Counted from the stretch's first letter, positions 1 through 10,464 are shown. The stretch: DNA of 64,000 bases from Octadecabacter ascidiaceicola (GCF_900185015.1 NZ_FXYD01000004.1:1-64000); one strand, 5' to 3'. The notes: generated by a model from the sequence alone, not told the origin. Numbers and translations: made by a program.

Positions 1-99
1 TTCGTCGATCACACCAGCCAGTTGCTTGCAAGGAACAGTAGTGACGAACGACACGTCGTTCGCAACCAAATCGTCCACGATTTTCTTGTCAATACTCAA
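1..99 (-). CDS. Sulfopyruvate/phosphonopyruvate decarboxylase-like alpha subunit, N-terminus only
   Basis: Only the first 33 codons are inside the window; the gene continues past the left edge. The start is a TTG preceded by AGGAG seven bases upstream. The peptide reads LSIDKKIVDDLVANDV and then FVTTVPCKQLAGVIDE, which resembles the N-terminus of the TPP-dependent sulfopyruvate (ComD) and phosphonopyruvate decarboxylase family. Its position directly downstream of an hpsN remnant supports a role in C3-sulfonate breakdown (dihydroxypropanesulfonate to sulfolactate to sulfopyruvate to sulfoacetaldehyde). The family call rests on a very short stretch, so the substrate is an inference. Confidence 0.55.
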   Translation of the reverse strand, partial: MSIDKKIVDDLVANDVSFVTTVPCKQLAGVIDE

Positions 100-151
100 G
101 GGCTCGCTCCTGTCAGAGGGGATTAAATTTACATTTTGACACGTTTGGTGA

Positions 152-892
<741 letters not shown>

Positions 893-929
893 TCATACTG
901 CGCAACAAGCACGAGATCAGGATCACTAC

Positions 930-3284
930 CGCATCCAAATCATCCTGCGTGACAAAGTATGCAGCAGTACAAGTGGTCATTTCATCCGGTGAAAGGCGAT
1001 TGTCCGCGGTTGGCAAACAGCTGATGTCACCACTGATTTTGTCGTCGCGGATCACGATCGCATTTTCCAGCGCTGGGCGCACCAGAATTCCACCAACCAC
1101 CGCACCCGGAGACGTATTGGTTACGGTGTAGGTGTAAACGATCGGGTCCCCGACAGCCGAGAATGTCGCAACATCGGCTTCCTTCACCATCGAAATAGAT
1201 GGGTCCACATTCCCAGGGACAGTTTCGTCCACGGGTGGCGATTCTGTGCCATCGCTATCCGTAGCCGTAGCGATGTTTGTAACAGAACCAAGCTCTACAT
1301 CATCGGTCGTGATGGTATAACTCGCGGAACAAACAAGTGGTGGATCAGTCGGCGCAAGATCACCGGCCGGACAGGCAACGGTGCCGATCAGGTTGTCATC
1401 AATTGTAATCGGGCCAGCAAGTGTCGTGTTGCCCGTGTTCGTAATCGTGTAATCGTAAACGGCTACGTTTCCAGAGGCGAAGACAGATGTCGGATTGCCA
1501 AGTGGGTCCTCAAGACCGGTTAATGACTTAACCATCTCCATCGCCGGCGTCTCAATCGCCGTGGCGGTCGCGGTCGCAGGATCGAGAGGGTCAGTAACCA
1601 CTGGATTGCCGGCAAATGTCGTGGCAACCGTTACCGAGTTAGTGAAACTGCCAGCATCAATGTCGCTCTGCTCAGGTGACCATGTGGCCGTACAAGTTAC
1701 CGTTCCGCCTGGGGCAATGTTGACCGGACCCGCCGCAGGACAGGTCAAAGTCGTGGGGGTTAGGTTTAAATCGGTGATTGTTACTATGTCCGTCAGTGTC
1801 ACGTTTCCGGAGTTGGTAATCAAGAAACTATATGAAATAGTTTCCCCAGCGGCCGAATATGTCGTCGGTGTCGGCGTTTTCGTAATTGTGAAAGTCGGAT
1901 CAGCGGCAGGGCCGTTTAGCGTTTCGGTTCCATCAACTGGAACAAGCGCCGTATCATTCGGATCGTTCGCGTTTACAGTCGCTGTATTGTCGAGCGTCTG
2001 ACCCGAGTTAATGTAGTTATCAACGTCGTCTTGCGTGACTTGATTAGCCCCAAAAGAGGTAAACACATTGGTACCTGCATCAACGGGCAACAACGTAGAG
2101 ACCGAGCAAGACAAAAAGGGAATCAACGGATCAGTTACGACCACATCACTGAGTGTTGCGTTGCCAGTGTTCGTAACGGTGAAGTCATATGTGATGGTCT
2201 CGCCAACGGCAGAGAACGTAGACGGCGTCGCGACCTTGTCGAGTGTCATAGCAGGGTTCAGCGCGGGTCCTGTCAACGTAACTGTATCAGTCAATGGGCC
2301 AAGTGATCCGAACTCCGGGTCACCCGTTGCTTGCGCATTATTGGTAAGCGTTTGGGAGTCAAAATCTTCTTGGATGACGATATAGTCAGCAGAACAAAGC
2401 GCTTCGTTCGGTGGTTGCGATGATGACGTTGTGCGATCTAAAGTTGTCGGGCTGCAGGTAACAGCGCCAATCTTATCGTCGGTGACAGCTACATTAAAAA
2501 TATCTACCGAACCGATATTCCTTACAACGTAGTTATAGGTAATCGTCTCTCCGACCTGGAAAAACTCGGTCGCGCCACCAGCAACGGTCTTTTCTAACTC
2601 ATACCCCGGAGCAATGGTTTCGATCGCGCCATTGCCCAGCGTCGGGCCGCGTCGAAAATCCCAATAGTTGTCGTTCGGATCGTCATCATAAACTTGAGAA
2701 ACAGTTTGGCCTGTCGTCAGAATGTTATCCAACAACGCGGTATTGGTCGACGAGAATCAAGCGGTGTTAAAAGTATTGTTCCCAAAGCCAGTCGTAGTGC
2801 CATAGCTGACCGTGCCGTTTGTGTTAGTCCGTTCTGTTGTAATGCCAGACCAACTACCAACGTCAGTACCATTGATGAAAAGGTTGATATCGTTTTCATC
2901 AAACCCACCAGGCTGGGTGTCACCGTCTCACGCTGAATAACGCGCATCCATCCGTGCGATAGACCCACCAAATTAGTTATCGCAATCGGTAAAGCCACAA
3001 TTCAATTCGATCGGGTCATTAACTGTGAATGGGTTTCCCCGAATGCGTGAAGGTTGGCCATTGCTGTTGTAACCGCGGAACGCGCCCGTTGGATCACTGA
3101 ATTGATAATACACATTCCCGTTCGCACCGGTCAGCACAATAACACCACCACCTGCCGCCGGATATTCGGGCGGCAAGGGTAAAGATGTCGGTGCGGGTAC
3201 GTTTTCAGTATATGGCGTTGCCGAGGCCGAGCCAGACCAGAAACTGGTGAGCACGATCGCAGTAACCAAAACAAAGTGCTTCAT
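930..3284 (-). pseudogene. Secreted DUF11-repeat surface protein, three in-frame stops and 3' truncation
   Basis: One reading frame runs from the ATG at 3284 to about 930 and is broken by TAA at 2973–2975, a TGA near 2930 and a TGA near 2760. It begins with a Sec signal peptide (MKHFVLVTAIVLTSFWSGSASA is residues 1–22, cleavage after ASA). A glycine/asparagine-rich N-terminal domain follows, and then about five DUF11 (prealbumin-like/conserved repeat) units with recurring VGETITY and VTQDDLDA motifs, typical of very long surface or S-layer-like proteins. The coding sense continues without frameshift across all three stops (for example [17 protein letters not shown] between stops two and three), which shows recent inactivation. 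Homology ends after the fifth repeat at about 930; the open frame then runs into the hpsN remnant out of frame, stopping at 798. Confidence 0.85.
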
Positions 3285-3515
3285 GAACTCACCTGCCTAT
3301 GACGGCGTTAACTATATCTGGTGTCATGTTAACTGGAGCACGCATTTACGCACAAGGTTTCGACAGGCGAATATTTCCCCCTTAAGTTGAAATCCGCCAA
3401 CCCATTGCGGGCGCTTGTTTTAGAAATTTACGTTTCTGACCTGAACAGTAGCTGACCCTTCGTATTTGGCCTTTGAAGGAGCAATAGCCCCAACTCCTAA
3501 CAAATGCGGAATGCG

Positions 3516-4976
3516 CTAAGTTTCTTGTTCAGAATCAACCGCTTCTTCAACGATCTCCGCTTCAACGATATCACTCTCAGAACTTTCCGCCGGCGCTGTG
3601 ATCTGTCCAACGATTAACGGCAACATCTCAACACCAGCAGGCATTGAAACCTCGCCTTTTGGCGGTTCGCGCCATGATAACGTGTCAAAACCAGAGCAGT
3701 TCGTGCAAACAGGGCCCCACGTAGAATGAATGTGCTGACAATTGTCACAAATCCATTGTGGTCCGCGTGGCGAAGTCAAAGCCTTGGCAAGCCATCCCCG
3801 AACAACCGCATCATCAGATCCTTCTCCACGCTCAATCGCGGCCATGATTGTCAGGCTACGTGACGTCGGCGTTTCAGCGACAAGCTCAGTGATCGCACGA
3901 CGCGCTTCGGGAAAGTCCTCAGCTGCGATGTTTAGCTCAGCCAGCAACATTTTCGTTTCTGGGTTTTCAGGTTGTAGCTTCGTCAATGCACGAAAACGCT
4001 TAAGGCGCGTAACGGGTGTTTCATCTGGTTCGATTGCCGCGAACGTCGCTGCTAGATCAGGGTGAGGCGAAACACCCCACGCTTTTTTCAGAACACGGGC
4101 CGCAGCACGCGCGTTGTTCTTTCCTATATAGGTTTCCGCCGCCATTACCGCAGCTGGGATCAGGTCTGGAGACATTCGGTTGGCTTCAATTGCCGCATCT
4201 TGTGCTTCAGCAGCTTTGCCATCTTCAAACACACCCTTCGCTTCAGACAGTGCAAGTACTGCATCTCGACGCTTGTGAACATTGCGTGGCAATTGTCCTG
4301 TCTTAAGCTTAGCTGACAACGTAGCGCGCGCACCCTTCCAGTCGGAACTTTCTGCCTGCAAGCGCAGCAAAGTATCCTGTGTTTCGACGTGCTTTGGTTT
4401 AATGGCAAACGCCTTCTCGGCAAGCAAAAGCGCCGTATCAGTATCGCCCTCCTCCAGCTTCTGCTTCATAATCCCGCGCACACCTACAAAGCGCGTTTTG
4501 TCGTCTTCCAACAGCTTGCGGTATGTCTGTTCAGCCGTCTTGCGATCACCTGCAAGTTCAGCAGCTTGTGCCGTCAACAAGTTGGTCAGTTCTGGGCGCT
4601 CAAGAAACTTTTCTGCGCGGTTCGCTTTAGCCATTGCCAAACGGCCTTCACCTGACGCAAGCGCCATCATACCCTCAGACAGCGCCTCGAAACCTTTACG
4701 CTCTCGGTTACGAGAAAAATAACGCGAGATAGCAGTTTCATCGCCATTGAGAAATTTGAATGCTGCAACCGCCAACCCGATGAGCTTGAACAGTAGCCAC
4801 ACCAAAGCAACCAAAATAATCAACCCGATCACCATCTCGATCACCGAGAACGAGGCCGCTTTACCGCCGATATCAATCGTGGCGCTGCCGTCCATATCCA
4901 TCAACAAGGTGGCGCCAAATGTGGCAGCCATAATAACGGCTACAAAGGCCAAAATCTTTAAAAGGGACAAGATCAT
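3516..4976 (-). CDS. hemY: HemY-type TPR membrane protein with C-terminal zinc ribbon
   Basis: 486 residues. Two hydrophobic segments (about 1–26 and 44–72) match the HemY_N domain, followed by TPR-like helical repeats over about 95–390. The alphaproteobacterial HemY family is linked by gene neighbourhood to late haem synthesis, but its biochemical role is not established; it is not protoporphyrinogen oxidase of the Gram-positive HemY type. The C-terminus carries a four-cysteine zinc ribbon (C410, C413, C424, C427, in CDNCQHIHSTWGPVCTNC) and an acidic tail. This layout (membrane anchor, TPRs, rubredoxin-like knuckle) resembles LapB/YciM. It lies 18 bp downstream of the mitofilin-like gene and is probably co-transcribed with it and hemD. 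Confidence 0.85.
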   Translation of the reverse strand: MILSLLKILAFVAVIMAATFGATLLMDMDGSATIDIGGKAASFSVIEMVIGLIILVALVWLLFKLIGLAVAAFKFLNGDETAISRYFSRNRERKGFEALSEGMMALASGEGRLAMAKANRAEKFLERPELTNLLTAQAAELAGDRKTAEQTYRKLLEDDKTRFVGVRGIMKQKLEEGDTDTALLLAEKAFAIKPKHVETQDTLLRLQAESSDWKGARATLSAKLKTGQLPRNVHKRRDAVLALSEAKGVFEDGKAAEAQDAAIEANRMSPDLIPAAVMAAETYIGKNNARAAARVLKKAWGVSPHPDLAATFAAIEPDETPVTRLKRFRALTKLQPENPETKMLLAELNIAAEDFPEARRAITELVAETPTSRSLTIMAAIERGEGSDDAVVRGWLAKALTSPRGPQWICDNCQHIHSTWGPVCTNCSGFDTLSWREPPKGEVSMPAGVEMLPLIVGQITAPAESSESDIVEAEIVEEAVDSEQET

Positions 4977-4994
4977 TCGGGAACCGCCTCAGTT

Positions 4995-6200
4995 CTAATT
5001 ATAGGTTTCGGAAAGGGTCGAGATAGCGTCGAGTACGTCCGCGCGTTCGGTTGCGCTTGCCGTCCAGTCGGTCATTTCAGCGCGTACAACTTCGGGCAAC
5101 GCTTCGATTTCAGCCAAAGCGCCTGCAACGCGACCTTCTTTGATAGCAGCTTCGGCACGCGACAATACTGCATCTGGGCCCGGGCCCTCTTGTGGTGCAG
5201 TTGATCGTACGTCGAATTGGTTTCTCAAGAACCCGCCAATTCCGCCAGCATCATCGGAAACACCTTCTGCACGTGCAGTCGCCAACGCAGCGCGCGCTGC
5301 AGCGGGAAACGCGTCGGTCAATTCGGCAGTTGTTGCGACACCCGCTTCAGCCGCGTCAGACAACGCAATCGGCAAATCAATACCTTCAAACTCGGCCAAT
5401 GCATCTGCGAACGGTGCACCGGTTTCAACAGCAGAAGAAACGCGGTTCAATATGGCACGAGACACTGCAGCCTGCGCCGCAGCCATTGCCTCTTCGCGTG
5501 CAGCTTCAAGTTCCGCTTCTGTCTCGGCCGCGGCGCTCATGACAGCTTCTTGCTGCACCGTCAGTTCAGCTCGCAATTCTTCAAGTTCTTGCTGATACGC
5601 AGCAATCGCCGTTTCTGACAGCGTGCCGTCCGCGTTGGGTGCCTTTTCAGCATCTGACATCCGTGTCTCAAGCGCTGACAACCGATCTCCGAGCGCAGTC
5701 GCAACGTTCTCAATCTGTCCAGCAGTGCCAGATATTTGCGCTTCAATTGATGAAAGGTCCACCTCAGGTCCAGCAGACAATTGCGCCTCCAGTGCAGCAA
5801 TCTGTTCAGATTGGGCCGCCAACTGCGCGCCCAATTCGTCAGAACCGCTTCCGAGCGGGAAAAATATCGCGACACCGTAACCAATCGCTCCAGCCAAAAC
5901 CCCACCAAAAAGCAACGGTAAGAAACCCGACGCAGGAGCGTTCTCTGGCTGAGGGATCATTTCAGCGGCAATATCTTCCAATGAAGATTCTGTAACGGTT
6001 TCAACATTGATTTCGTCCTCAACGATTTCCATGTCGAGAACTGCGTCAACTTCAGATTCCAGATTTTCTTGCTCTGCAACGATAGGCGCAGCTTCATCCG
6101 TCGTTTCAATCGCCACATCATCTAGCTCGACGACATCCTCAGCAGACTTGCCGATCTTGGATTTCTTTGATGAACCTTTGGAAGATTTGGCCACGCTCAC
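4995..6200 (-). CDS. Mitofilin/Mic60-like inner-membrane protein (COG4223)
   Basis: 401 residues. An acidic, low-complexity N-terminus (about 1–90) is followed by a single transmembrane helix (about 92–114), a long Glu/Ala-rich coiled coil (about 121–260) and a helical C-terminal domain, the layout of alphaproteobacterial Mic60 homologues. Such proteins sit in the inner membrane with the coiled coil in the periplasm and are implicated in intracytoplasmic membrane shaping, as mitochondrial Mic60 is at crista junctions. The position between hemD and hemY is the location known for these homologues, which strengthens the call more than sequence alone. Confidence 0.8.
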   Translation of the reverse strand: MSVAKSSKGSSKKSKIGKSAEDVVELDDVAIETTDEAAPIVAEQENLESEVDAVLDMEIVEDEINVETVTESSLEDIAAEMIPQPENAPASGFLPLLFGGVLAGAIGYGVAIFFPLGSGSDELGAQLAAQSEQIAALEAQLSAGPEVDLSSIEAQISGTAGQIENVATALGDRLSALETRMSDAEKAPNADGTLSETAIAAYQQELEELRAELTVQQEAVMSAAAETEAELEAAREEAMAAAQAAVSRAILNRVSSAVETGAPFADALAEFEGIDLPIALSDAAEAGVATTAELTDAFPAAARAALATARAEGVSDDAGGIGGFLRNQFDVRSTAPQEGPGPDAVLSRAEAAIKEGRVAGALAEIEALPEVVRAEMTDWTASATERADVLDAISTLSETYN

Positions 6201-6265
6201 CCCTACTCACTTCGTCCAGAGCACGATTGCCCCACGCAATACTCTAGCGTGCGTCCTAGCGGCCC

Positions 6266-6955
6266 TCAAGCGCTCAAACGCGCTGTGGCTGCGGCCATCC
6301 CGCGCATATCTGGACTGTCTGAGACGACTACTTTCGAGGGATTTAGGCCCAGCGCAGAGTTTGCAACCACATCGCTAATTGCCACAATGGTACAACCGTC
6401 CAAACCCAACTTCCAGTCAACCAAAATCGATACTGTTTCAGCAGAAAACAAAGGAACGACAAGTTCCGATGCGTTGCGAATATCACCCGCTACACTCTCC
6501 GGTGGAGCGTTTCGAACTTTGCGGTAAGCGATCACGTCTGAACAATCGATTCCTTGGGCCACCAAACGTTTGGTGACGTCACCGAGCGATTTTTCCCCGC
6601 GAATATGAAGGAGCGAACCCTTCGGTGTCTGCCTTAGAATCAAATCCACCAGCTCATCTGCCGTGCCATTCGCGCTCTGCGGATCATAGCCGGCGTTTTT
6701 CGACATCTGCGCGGTGGCATCACCAACGCAATATGCCACTCTCCCTTTCCCTTCGGGGGCAAAGGAAACTCCAGCCCTAGACGTAAAGACAGCAGCATCG
6801 AAGTGCGGCTTCTTTGCGGGAATTTCCTCAAAACCAAATGCAGGACAAACTATCGCTTCGAACGAACCAGCTTCATCCCGCAACATCGCAAGAAACCTTT
6901 CAGCGTCGACCGCTGGTCTTGTTATCAAGATAGTTGGGTTCTTCAGGCGCGGCAC
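6266..6955 (-). CDS. hemD: Uroporphyrinogen-III synthase
   Basis: 229 residues from a GTG start. HemD closes and inverts ring D of hydroxymethylbilane to give uroporphyrinogen III, the branch point to haem, sirohaem, cobalamin and bacteriochlorophyll. The N-terminal [19 protein letters not shown] stretch and the later [13 protein letters not shown] segment fit the family. A longer open frame reaches 7243, but it would run back across the divergent tsaD start. The GTG at 6955 has GGGAG eight bases upstream and puts ILITRP at the expected place. First gene of the hemD–Mic60-like–hemY group; hemC is not next to it here. Confidence 0.88.
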   Translation of the reverse strand: MPRLKNPTILITRPAVDAERFLAMLRDEAGSFEAIVCPAFGFEEIPAKKPHFDAAVFTSRAGVSFAPEGKGRVAYCVGDATAQMSKNAGYDPQSANGTADELVDLILRQTPKGSLLHIRGEKSLGDVTKRLVAQGIDCSDVIAYRKVRNAPPESVAGDIRNASELVVPLFSAETVSILVDWKLGLDGCTIVAISDVVANSALGLNPSKVVVSDSPDMRGMAAATARLSA

Positions 6956-7039
6956 AGCTTGGACTCCCGGGCCATTGTAGCGATTGCATGCAAGTGTTAC
7001 CTGCGAAGTCACCAGACGCAAGCAAACGAGTGCGCCCAA

Positions 7040-8134
7040 ATGTCGACGCCAGTAACTATTCTCGGGATCGAAAGCAGTTGTGATGACACCGCTGCAGCTG
7101 TTGTTCGCGGCACACCAAGAAACGCAGGCATCCTTTCGGACGTTGTGTTCGGGCAAACTGAAATTCACGCAAATTTTGGTGGCGTAGTCCCTGAAATTGC
7201 AGCCCGTGCGCATGCAGAGAAGATAGATTACGTTATTGGACAAGCCCTCGCAGCTGCTAACACCAACGTTACAGACCTAGACGCCATAGCAGTTACCGCT
7301 GGTCCGGGTCTGATTGGTGGTGTTCTTTCGGGCGTCATGTGCGCAAAGGGGCTAAGTGCGGCGTCTGGCGTGCCTCTGATCGGAGTAAACCACCTCGCCG
7401 GTCATGCGTTGACCCCGCAACTCACGGATGGAGTTGAATTCCCATATCTAATGCTGCTTGTCTCAGGCGGGCATTGCCAATTTCTGCTTGTAGAGGGGCA
7501 CGACAGCTATACCCGCCTTGGAGGCACCATAGATGACGCTCCAGGCGAGGCCTTTGATAAAACTGCGCGCATTCTTGGGTTACCCCAACCTGGCGGTCCG
7601 TCTGTAGAGGTCGCTGCGCGGGAAGGCAACGCAACAGCATTTTCCCTGCCGCGGCCGCTTCTCAATCGCGATGATTGCAATATGTCTTTCTCTGGCTTGA
7701 AGACCGCAATCTTACGGGCCCGCGACGATGTGATTTCCGACTGCGGAGGTCTACCGACGCAGGCACGCGCAGATCTTTGCGCGGGATTTCAGACGGCTGT
7801 GACCGATGTTCTCGTTGCGAAGTCGCGAAAGGCGCTAACTGCAGCACGCGCACTTGCCCCGTCAGTCAAAACCATCGCGGTTGCTGGTGGTGTTGCGGCC
7901 AATAGTCAAATTCGGGACGCGCTGAAACAGTTCTGCGTTGAGGAAAGCGTAGAATTTGTGGCGCCCCCTCTTTCACTTTGTACCGACAATGCCGCGATGA
8001 TTGCCTATGCTGGCTTGCTGAGGTTTACTGATGGCATGTTTGACGACCTCACACTTTCAGCGCGCCCTCGTTGGCCGCTAGACCAGAAAAGCGCGTCCCT
8101 TACAGGGAGCGGGAAGAAGGGTGCGAAGTCATGA
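7040..8134 (+). CDS. tsaD: tRNA N6-threonylcarbamoyladenosine transferase subunit TsaD
   Basis: 364 residues. TsaD transfers the threonylcarbamoyl group to A37 of ANN-decoding tRNAs, working with TsaB and TsaE. The start ATG at 7040 gives [20 protein letters not shown], the family's N-terminal signature. The metal-binding histidines are H118 and H122 (NHLAGHA), and a SGGHC motif follows. The longer frame upstream to 6803 overlaps hemD and is rejected. The 84-bp gap to hemD must hold both divergent promoters. The stop overlaps the gpsA start as ATGA, so the two are translationally coupled. tsaE is in the same window at 18.8 kb. Confidence 0.95.
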   Translation: MSTPVTILGIESSCDDTAAAVVRGTPRNAGILSDVVFGQTEIHANFGGVVPEIAARAHAEKIDYVIGQALAAANTNVTDLDAIAVTAGPGLIGGVLSGVMCAKGLSAASGVPLIGVNHLAGHALTPQLTDGVEFPYLMLLVSGGHCQFLLVEGHDSYTRLGGTIDDAPGEAFDKTARILGLPQPGGPSVEVAAREGNATAFSLPRPLLNRDDCNMSFSGLKTAILRARDDVISDCGGLPTQARADLCAGFQTAVTDVLVAKSRKALTAARALAPSVKTIAVAGGVAANSQIRDALKQFCVEESVEFVAPPLSLCTDNAAMIAYAGLLRFTDGMFDDLTLSARPRWPLDQKSASLTGSGKKGAKS

Positions 8135-9093
8135 GAATTGCGGTAGCTGGGGCAGGTGCTTTTGGAACGGGCCTTGCGATTTCGCTGGCTGCAAATGGCC
8201 CCGTAACGCTTTGGGCACGCGATCAAGATGCGGCAATGGAAATGTCGAAATCTCGCGAGAATTCTCGCCGTCTGGCCGGTCATGCTTTTCCGGAAAACGT
8301 TCACGTAACTTCCGATCTTGGCACCCTGTTCGAAGCCGAAACCATCCTACTTGCAATTCCTGCACAGAAACTTGGGAACTGGCTAAAAGAAAACGCCAAT
8401 AACCTTGCTGAGAAGCGCCTCGTTGCATGTTGCAAAGGTATCGATCAATCGACGCTGCGCGGACCAGTTGCCCAAATCGAAGCCCACGTTCCAACCGCGA
8501 TCGGCGCGATGCTAACAGGGCCGAGTTTCGCCGCCGATATTGCCAACCACCTACCGACTGCATTGACCTTGGCCTGCAAAGACGCCGACGAAGGCGCCTA
8601 TCTTCAGGCCTGTCTTTCGACGCCAACGTTACGGCTGTACCTTAGCCAAGACGTAATTGGGGCAGAGCTTGGCGGTGCCTTGAAAAACGTTATTGCAATC
8701 GCCTGTGGCGTTTGCATGGGCGCAGGTTTCGGCGAAAGTGCGCGAGCGGCTGTGATCACGCGTGGCTTCGCTGAAATGCGACGGATTGGTAAGGCTTTGG
8801 GGGCGGACCCTGAAACGCTTACAGGGCTTTCCGGCTTCGGCGATCTTGCCTTAACGTGTACCTCTGATGCGTCCCGTAACTATCGGTTCGGCCAATCAAT
8901 TGGTGCCGCCGAGAGCTTCGACACCTCAACGACCGTGGAAGGTGCCGCGACAGCGGTATCTGTCTCTAACTTGGCGGAAAAGCACAATCTTGATCTACCA
9001 ATCTGCCGCGTTGTTGCTGACCTATCCGCCGGCAAGATTGACCCAGAAACCGCCCTAGCCACGCTCCTCGCGCGGCCCCTTCGAAAGGAATAA
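8131..9093 (+). CDS. gpsA: NAD(P)-dependent glycerol-3-phosphate dehydrogenase
   Basis: 320 residues, cytoplasmic. It reduces dihydroxyacetone phosphate to sn-glycerol 3-phosphate for phospholipid synthesis. The N-terminal Rossmann motif is [10 protein letters not shown] (about residues 7–16), and the catalytic region includes [13 protein letters not shown] and the helix with GFGDLALTC. The start ATG overlaps the tsaD stop by four bases, which decides it over the upstream frame opening at 8071. It is followed after two bases by the yciI-like gene, so tsaD-gpsA-yciI-EVE look like one operon. Confidence 0.95.
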   Translation: MRIAVAGAGAFGTGLAISLAANGPVTLWARDQDAAMEMSKSRENSRRLAGHAFPENVHVTSDLGTLFEAETILLAIPAQKLGNWLKENANNLAEKRLVACCKGIDQSTLRGPVAQIEAHVPTAIGAMLTGPSFAADIANHLPTALTLACKDADEGAYLQACLSTPTLRLYLSQDVIGAELGGALKNVIAIACGVCMGAGFGESARAAVITRGFAEMRRIGKALGADPETLTGLSGFGDLALTCTSDASRNYRFGQSIGAAESFDTSTTVEGAATAVSVSNLAEKHNLDLPICRVVADLSAGKIDPETALATLLARPLRKE

Positions 9094-9095
9094 CT

Positions 9096-9368
9096 ATGCG
9101 CGTTGCCCTTATTACCCGCGACAAACCCGGAGCCCTACAAGTTCGCCTCGACAATCGTGTCGCCCACCTCGCATACATTGAGAAAACCGGTGTCGTAGAA
9201 ATGGCTGGTCCATTTCTGGATGCTGACGGCACGATGTGCGGATCGATGATCATCATGAATGTTGACGGGCTAGCGGATGCGCAAACTTGGGCCGAAAACG
9301 ATCCCTATGCAAAAGCAGGATTGTTTGAAAAAGTCCGGATCGAAGAGTGGAAGAAGGTTATCGGGTAG
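9096..9368 (+). CDS. YciI family protein
   Basis: 90 residues, a single alpha+beta ferredoxin-like YciI domain. The conserved His-Asp-type pocket is suggested by RVAHLAYIEKTGVV and the end of the domain by the NDPYAKAGLFEKVRIEEW stretch. Family members are small dimeric proteins of mostly unknown reaction; some are dehydrochlorinases or muconolactone-like enzymes. It starts two bases after gpsA and shares one base with the next start (TAGTG), so it is part of the operon. No specific substrate can be inferred. Confidence 0.85.
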   Translation: MRVALITRDKPGALQVRLDNRVAHLAYIEKTGVVEMAGPFLDADGTMCGSMIIMNVDGLADAQTWAENDPYAKAGLFEKVRIEEWKKVIG

Positions 9369-9787
9369 TGCGGTACTGGCTTTTCAAATCTGAACCCTCC
9401 ACATGGAGCTGGGATGACCAAGTCGCCAAAGGCGATGTCGGTGAAGAATGGGACGGCGTGCGAAACTACCAAGCGCGAAACTTCATGCGGGAAATGTCTA
9501 TAGGCGATCGCGGACTGTTCTATCACTCGCAAAAAGAAAAAGCCGTTGTCGGAATTGTTGAGATTTGCGCATCAGCACACCAAGACAGCACAACAGACGA
9601 TGACCGCTGGGACTGTGTGGATATCAAAGCAATACGTCCATTCGAAACACCCGTAACGCTTGAGCAGATTAAGGCTGACGAGCGGCTTGTCGAAATGGTC
9701 CTCGTGCGGAATTCCCGTCTGTCAGTCCAGCCCGTTTCAGAACCAGAATGGCTGGCCGTTTGTGCGCTCGGTGAAACAAAGCCGTAG
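9368..9787 (+). CDS. EVE domain protein (DUF55, thymocyte nuclear protein 1-like)
   Basis: 139 residues from a GTG that overlaps the yciI stop by one base; GAAGAAGG lies a few bases upstream. The protein opens with VRYWLFKSEPSTWSWDD, the signature of EVE domains, PUA-like modules that bind modified bases in DNA or RNA. The conserved GVRNYQARNFMREM and GLFYHS segments follow. Bacterial stand-alone EVE proteins are widespread in Proteobacteria; their exact target is not known. The position in an operon with tsaD (tRNA modification) is suggestive but not proof of a tRNA role. Confidence 0.88.
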   Translation: MRYWLFKSEPSTWSWDDQVAKGDVGEEWDGVRNYQARNFMREMSIGDRGLFYHSQKEKAVVGIVEICASAHQDSTTDDDRWDCVDIKAIRPFETPVTLEQIKADERLVEMVLVRNSRLSVQPVSEPEWLAVCALGETKP

Positions 9788-9844
9788 CTTTGTCCGCTCA
9801 ACACTCCCAAACTGGTTCTCATCGGATTCAGATTGGAGAATGAA

Positions 9845-10237
9845 ATGGGTATTTTGTCAGTATTGGTCGCTGCAGCTGCAGGGTACGCGTTTGGCGCTCT
9901 TTGGTACATGTCACTGTCAAAGCCTTGGGTCGAAGCATCTGGGGCCAAGAGCGATGAGAACCGCCGGCCAGAAGGAAGCTCGCCACTTCCCTTCATTTTG
10001 TCAGCAATCGCTATGATTTTGGTTGCTGGAATGATGCGGCACACGTTTGCATTGTCCGGCATCGAGACCCTCGGAAAGGGATTGGTTTCTGGCATGGGCA
10101 TCGGGCTGTTTTTCATTAGCCCGTGGATAATGATTAACAATGCGTACGGTATGCGGCCATTCAAACTCACCATCATCGATAGTGGTTATGCGGTAATTGG
10201 CTGTGCGATTATGGGCGCTGTTCTGGGGGTTTTTTGA
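9845..10237 (+). CDS. DUF1761 family integral membrane protein
   Basis: 130 residues with four predicted membrane helices (about 2–22, 50–70, 80–100 and 108–130). The sequence GYAFGALWYMSLSKPW near the N-terminus is typical of DUF1761. ATG 9845 is chosen because GGAGA sits five bases upstream; an in-frame TTG at 9833 lies before that site. Function unknown. It lies 57 bp downstream of the EVE gene and ends just before a strong terminator, so it may close the tsaD operon or have its own promoter. Confidence 0.8.
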   Translation: MGILSVLVAAAAGYAFGALWYMSLSKPWVEASGAKSDENRRPEGSSPLPFILSAIAMILVAGMMRHTFALSGIETLGKGLVSGMGIGLFFISPWIMINNAYGMRPFKLTIIDSGYAVIGCAIMGAVLGVF

Positions 10238-10249
10238 AGCTGGAAAAAC

Positions 10250-10282
10250 GAAAGGGTCCAGGCAAATTGCCCAGACCCTTTC
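10250..10282 (+). terminator. Hairpin terminator after the DUF1761 gene
   Basis: A perfect nine-base stem, GAAAGGGTC (10250–10258) with GACCCTTTC (10274–10282), lies 12 bp after the stop codon. The 3' arm is pyrimidine-rich (CCCTTTCTCTC) but has no pure T run, so efficiency is uncertain. Confidence 0.65.
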
Positions 10283-10420
10283 TCTCACCTACGTGCACTC
10301 CGAAAAGCCACCACACGTATACTGAAACTGGTCCGGGCCATCCTGGCCGCATCCCGTAGATAGCGCGGCAGGGCTGATTCACGCAAACAAATAGCCCTTA
10401 AAATTCGCTACAAATGCAAA

Positions 10421-10442
10421 CGCCCACCTCAAAGGGTGGGCG
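10421..10442 (-). terminator. Hairpin terminator after the DUF2853 gene
   Basis: A perfect eight-base stem, CGCCCACC paired with GGTGGGCG, with a six-base loop, lies 22 bp beyond the stop of the minus-strand DUF2853 gene. On the minus strand it is followed by TTTGCATTT. Together with the hairpin at 10250 it separates two convergent units; the 138 bp between them shows no further feature. Confidence 0.6.
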
Positions 10443-10464
10443 CCGCGTCAACGTTGTAACTAGC

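Noticed and set aside
893-929. Short out-of-frame peptide [17 protein letters not shown] at the DUF11/hpsN junction, possibly a third gene fragment.
   Set aside because: Only about 17 residues, no family recognised; could be chance.
1495-2001. Plus-strand ORF of 168 codons opposite the DUF11 repeats.
   Set aside because: Antisense shadow of repetitive Thr/Val/Asp-rich coding sequence, with no independent start signal.
2717-2998. 93-codon open frame across the stop-containing part of the DUF11 gene.
   Set aside because: Different frame from the signal peptide and repeats, and composition looks like a shadow of the decayed gene.
3285-3515. Two GTTAAC palindromes and other short motifs upstream of the DUF11 gene.
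   Set aside because: Too short and common; no convincing promoter or small gene could be built from them.
6803-7039. Upstream extension of the tsaD frame.
   Set aside because: It overlaps hemD on the other strand, has no fitting ribosome site, and the conserved N-terminus starts at 7040.
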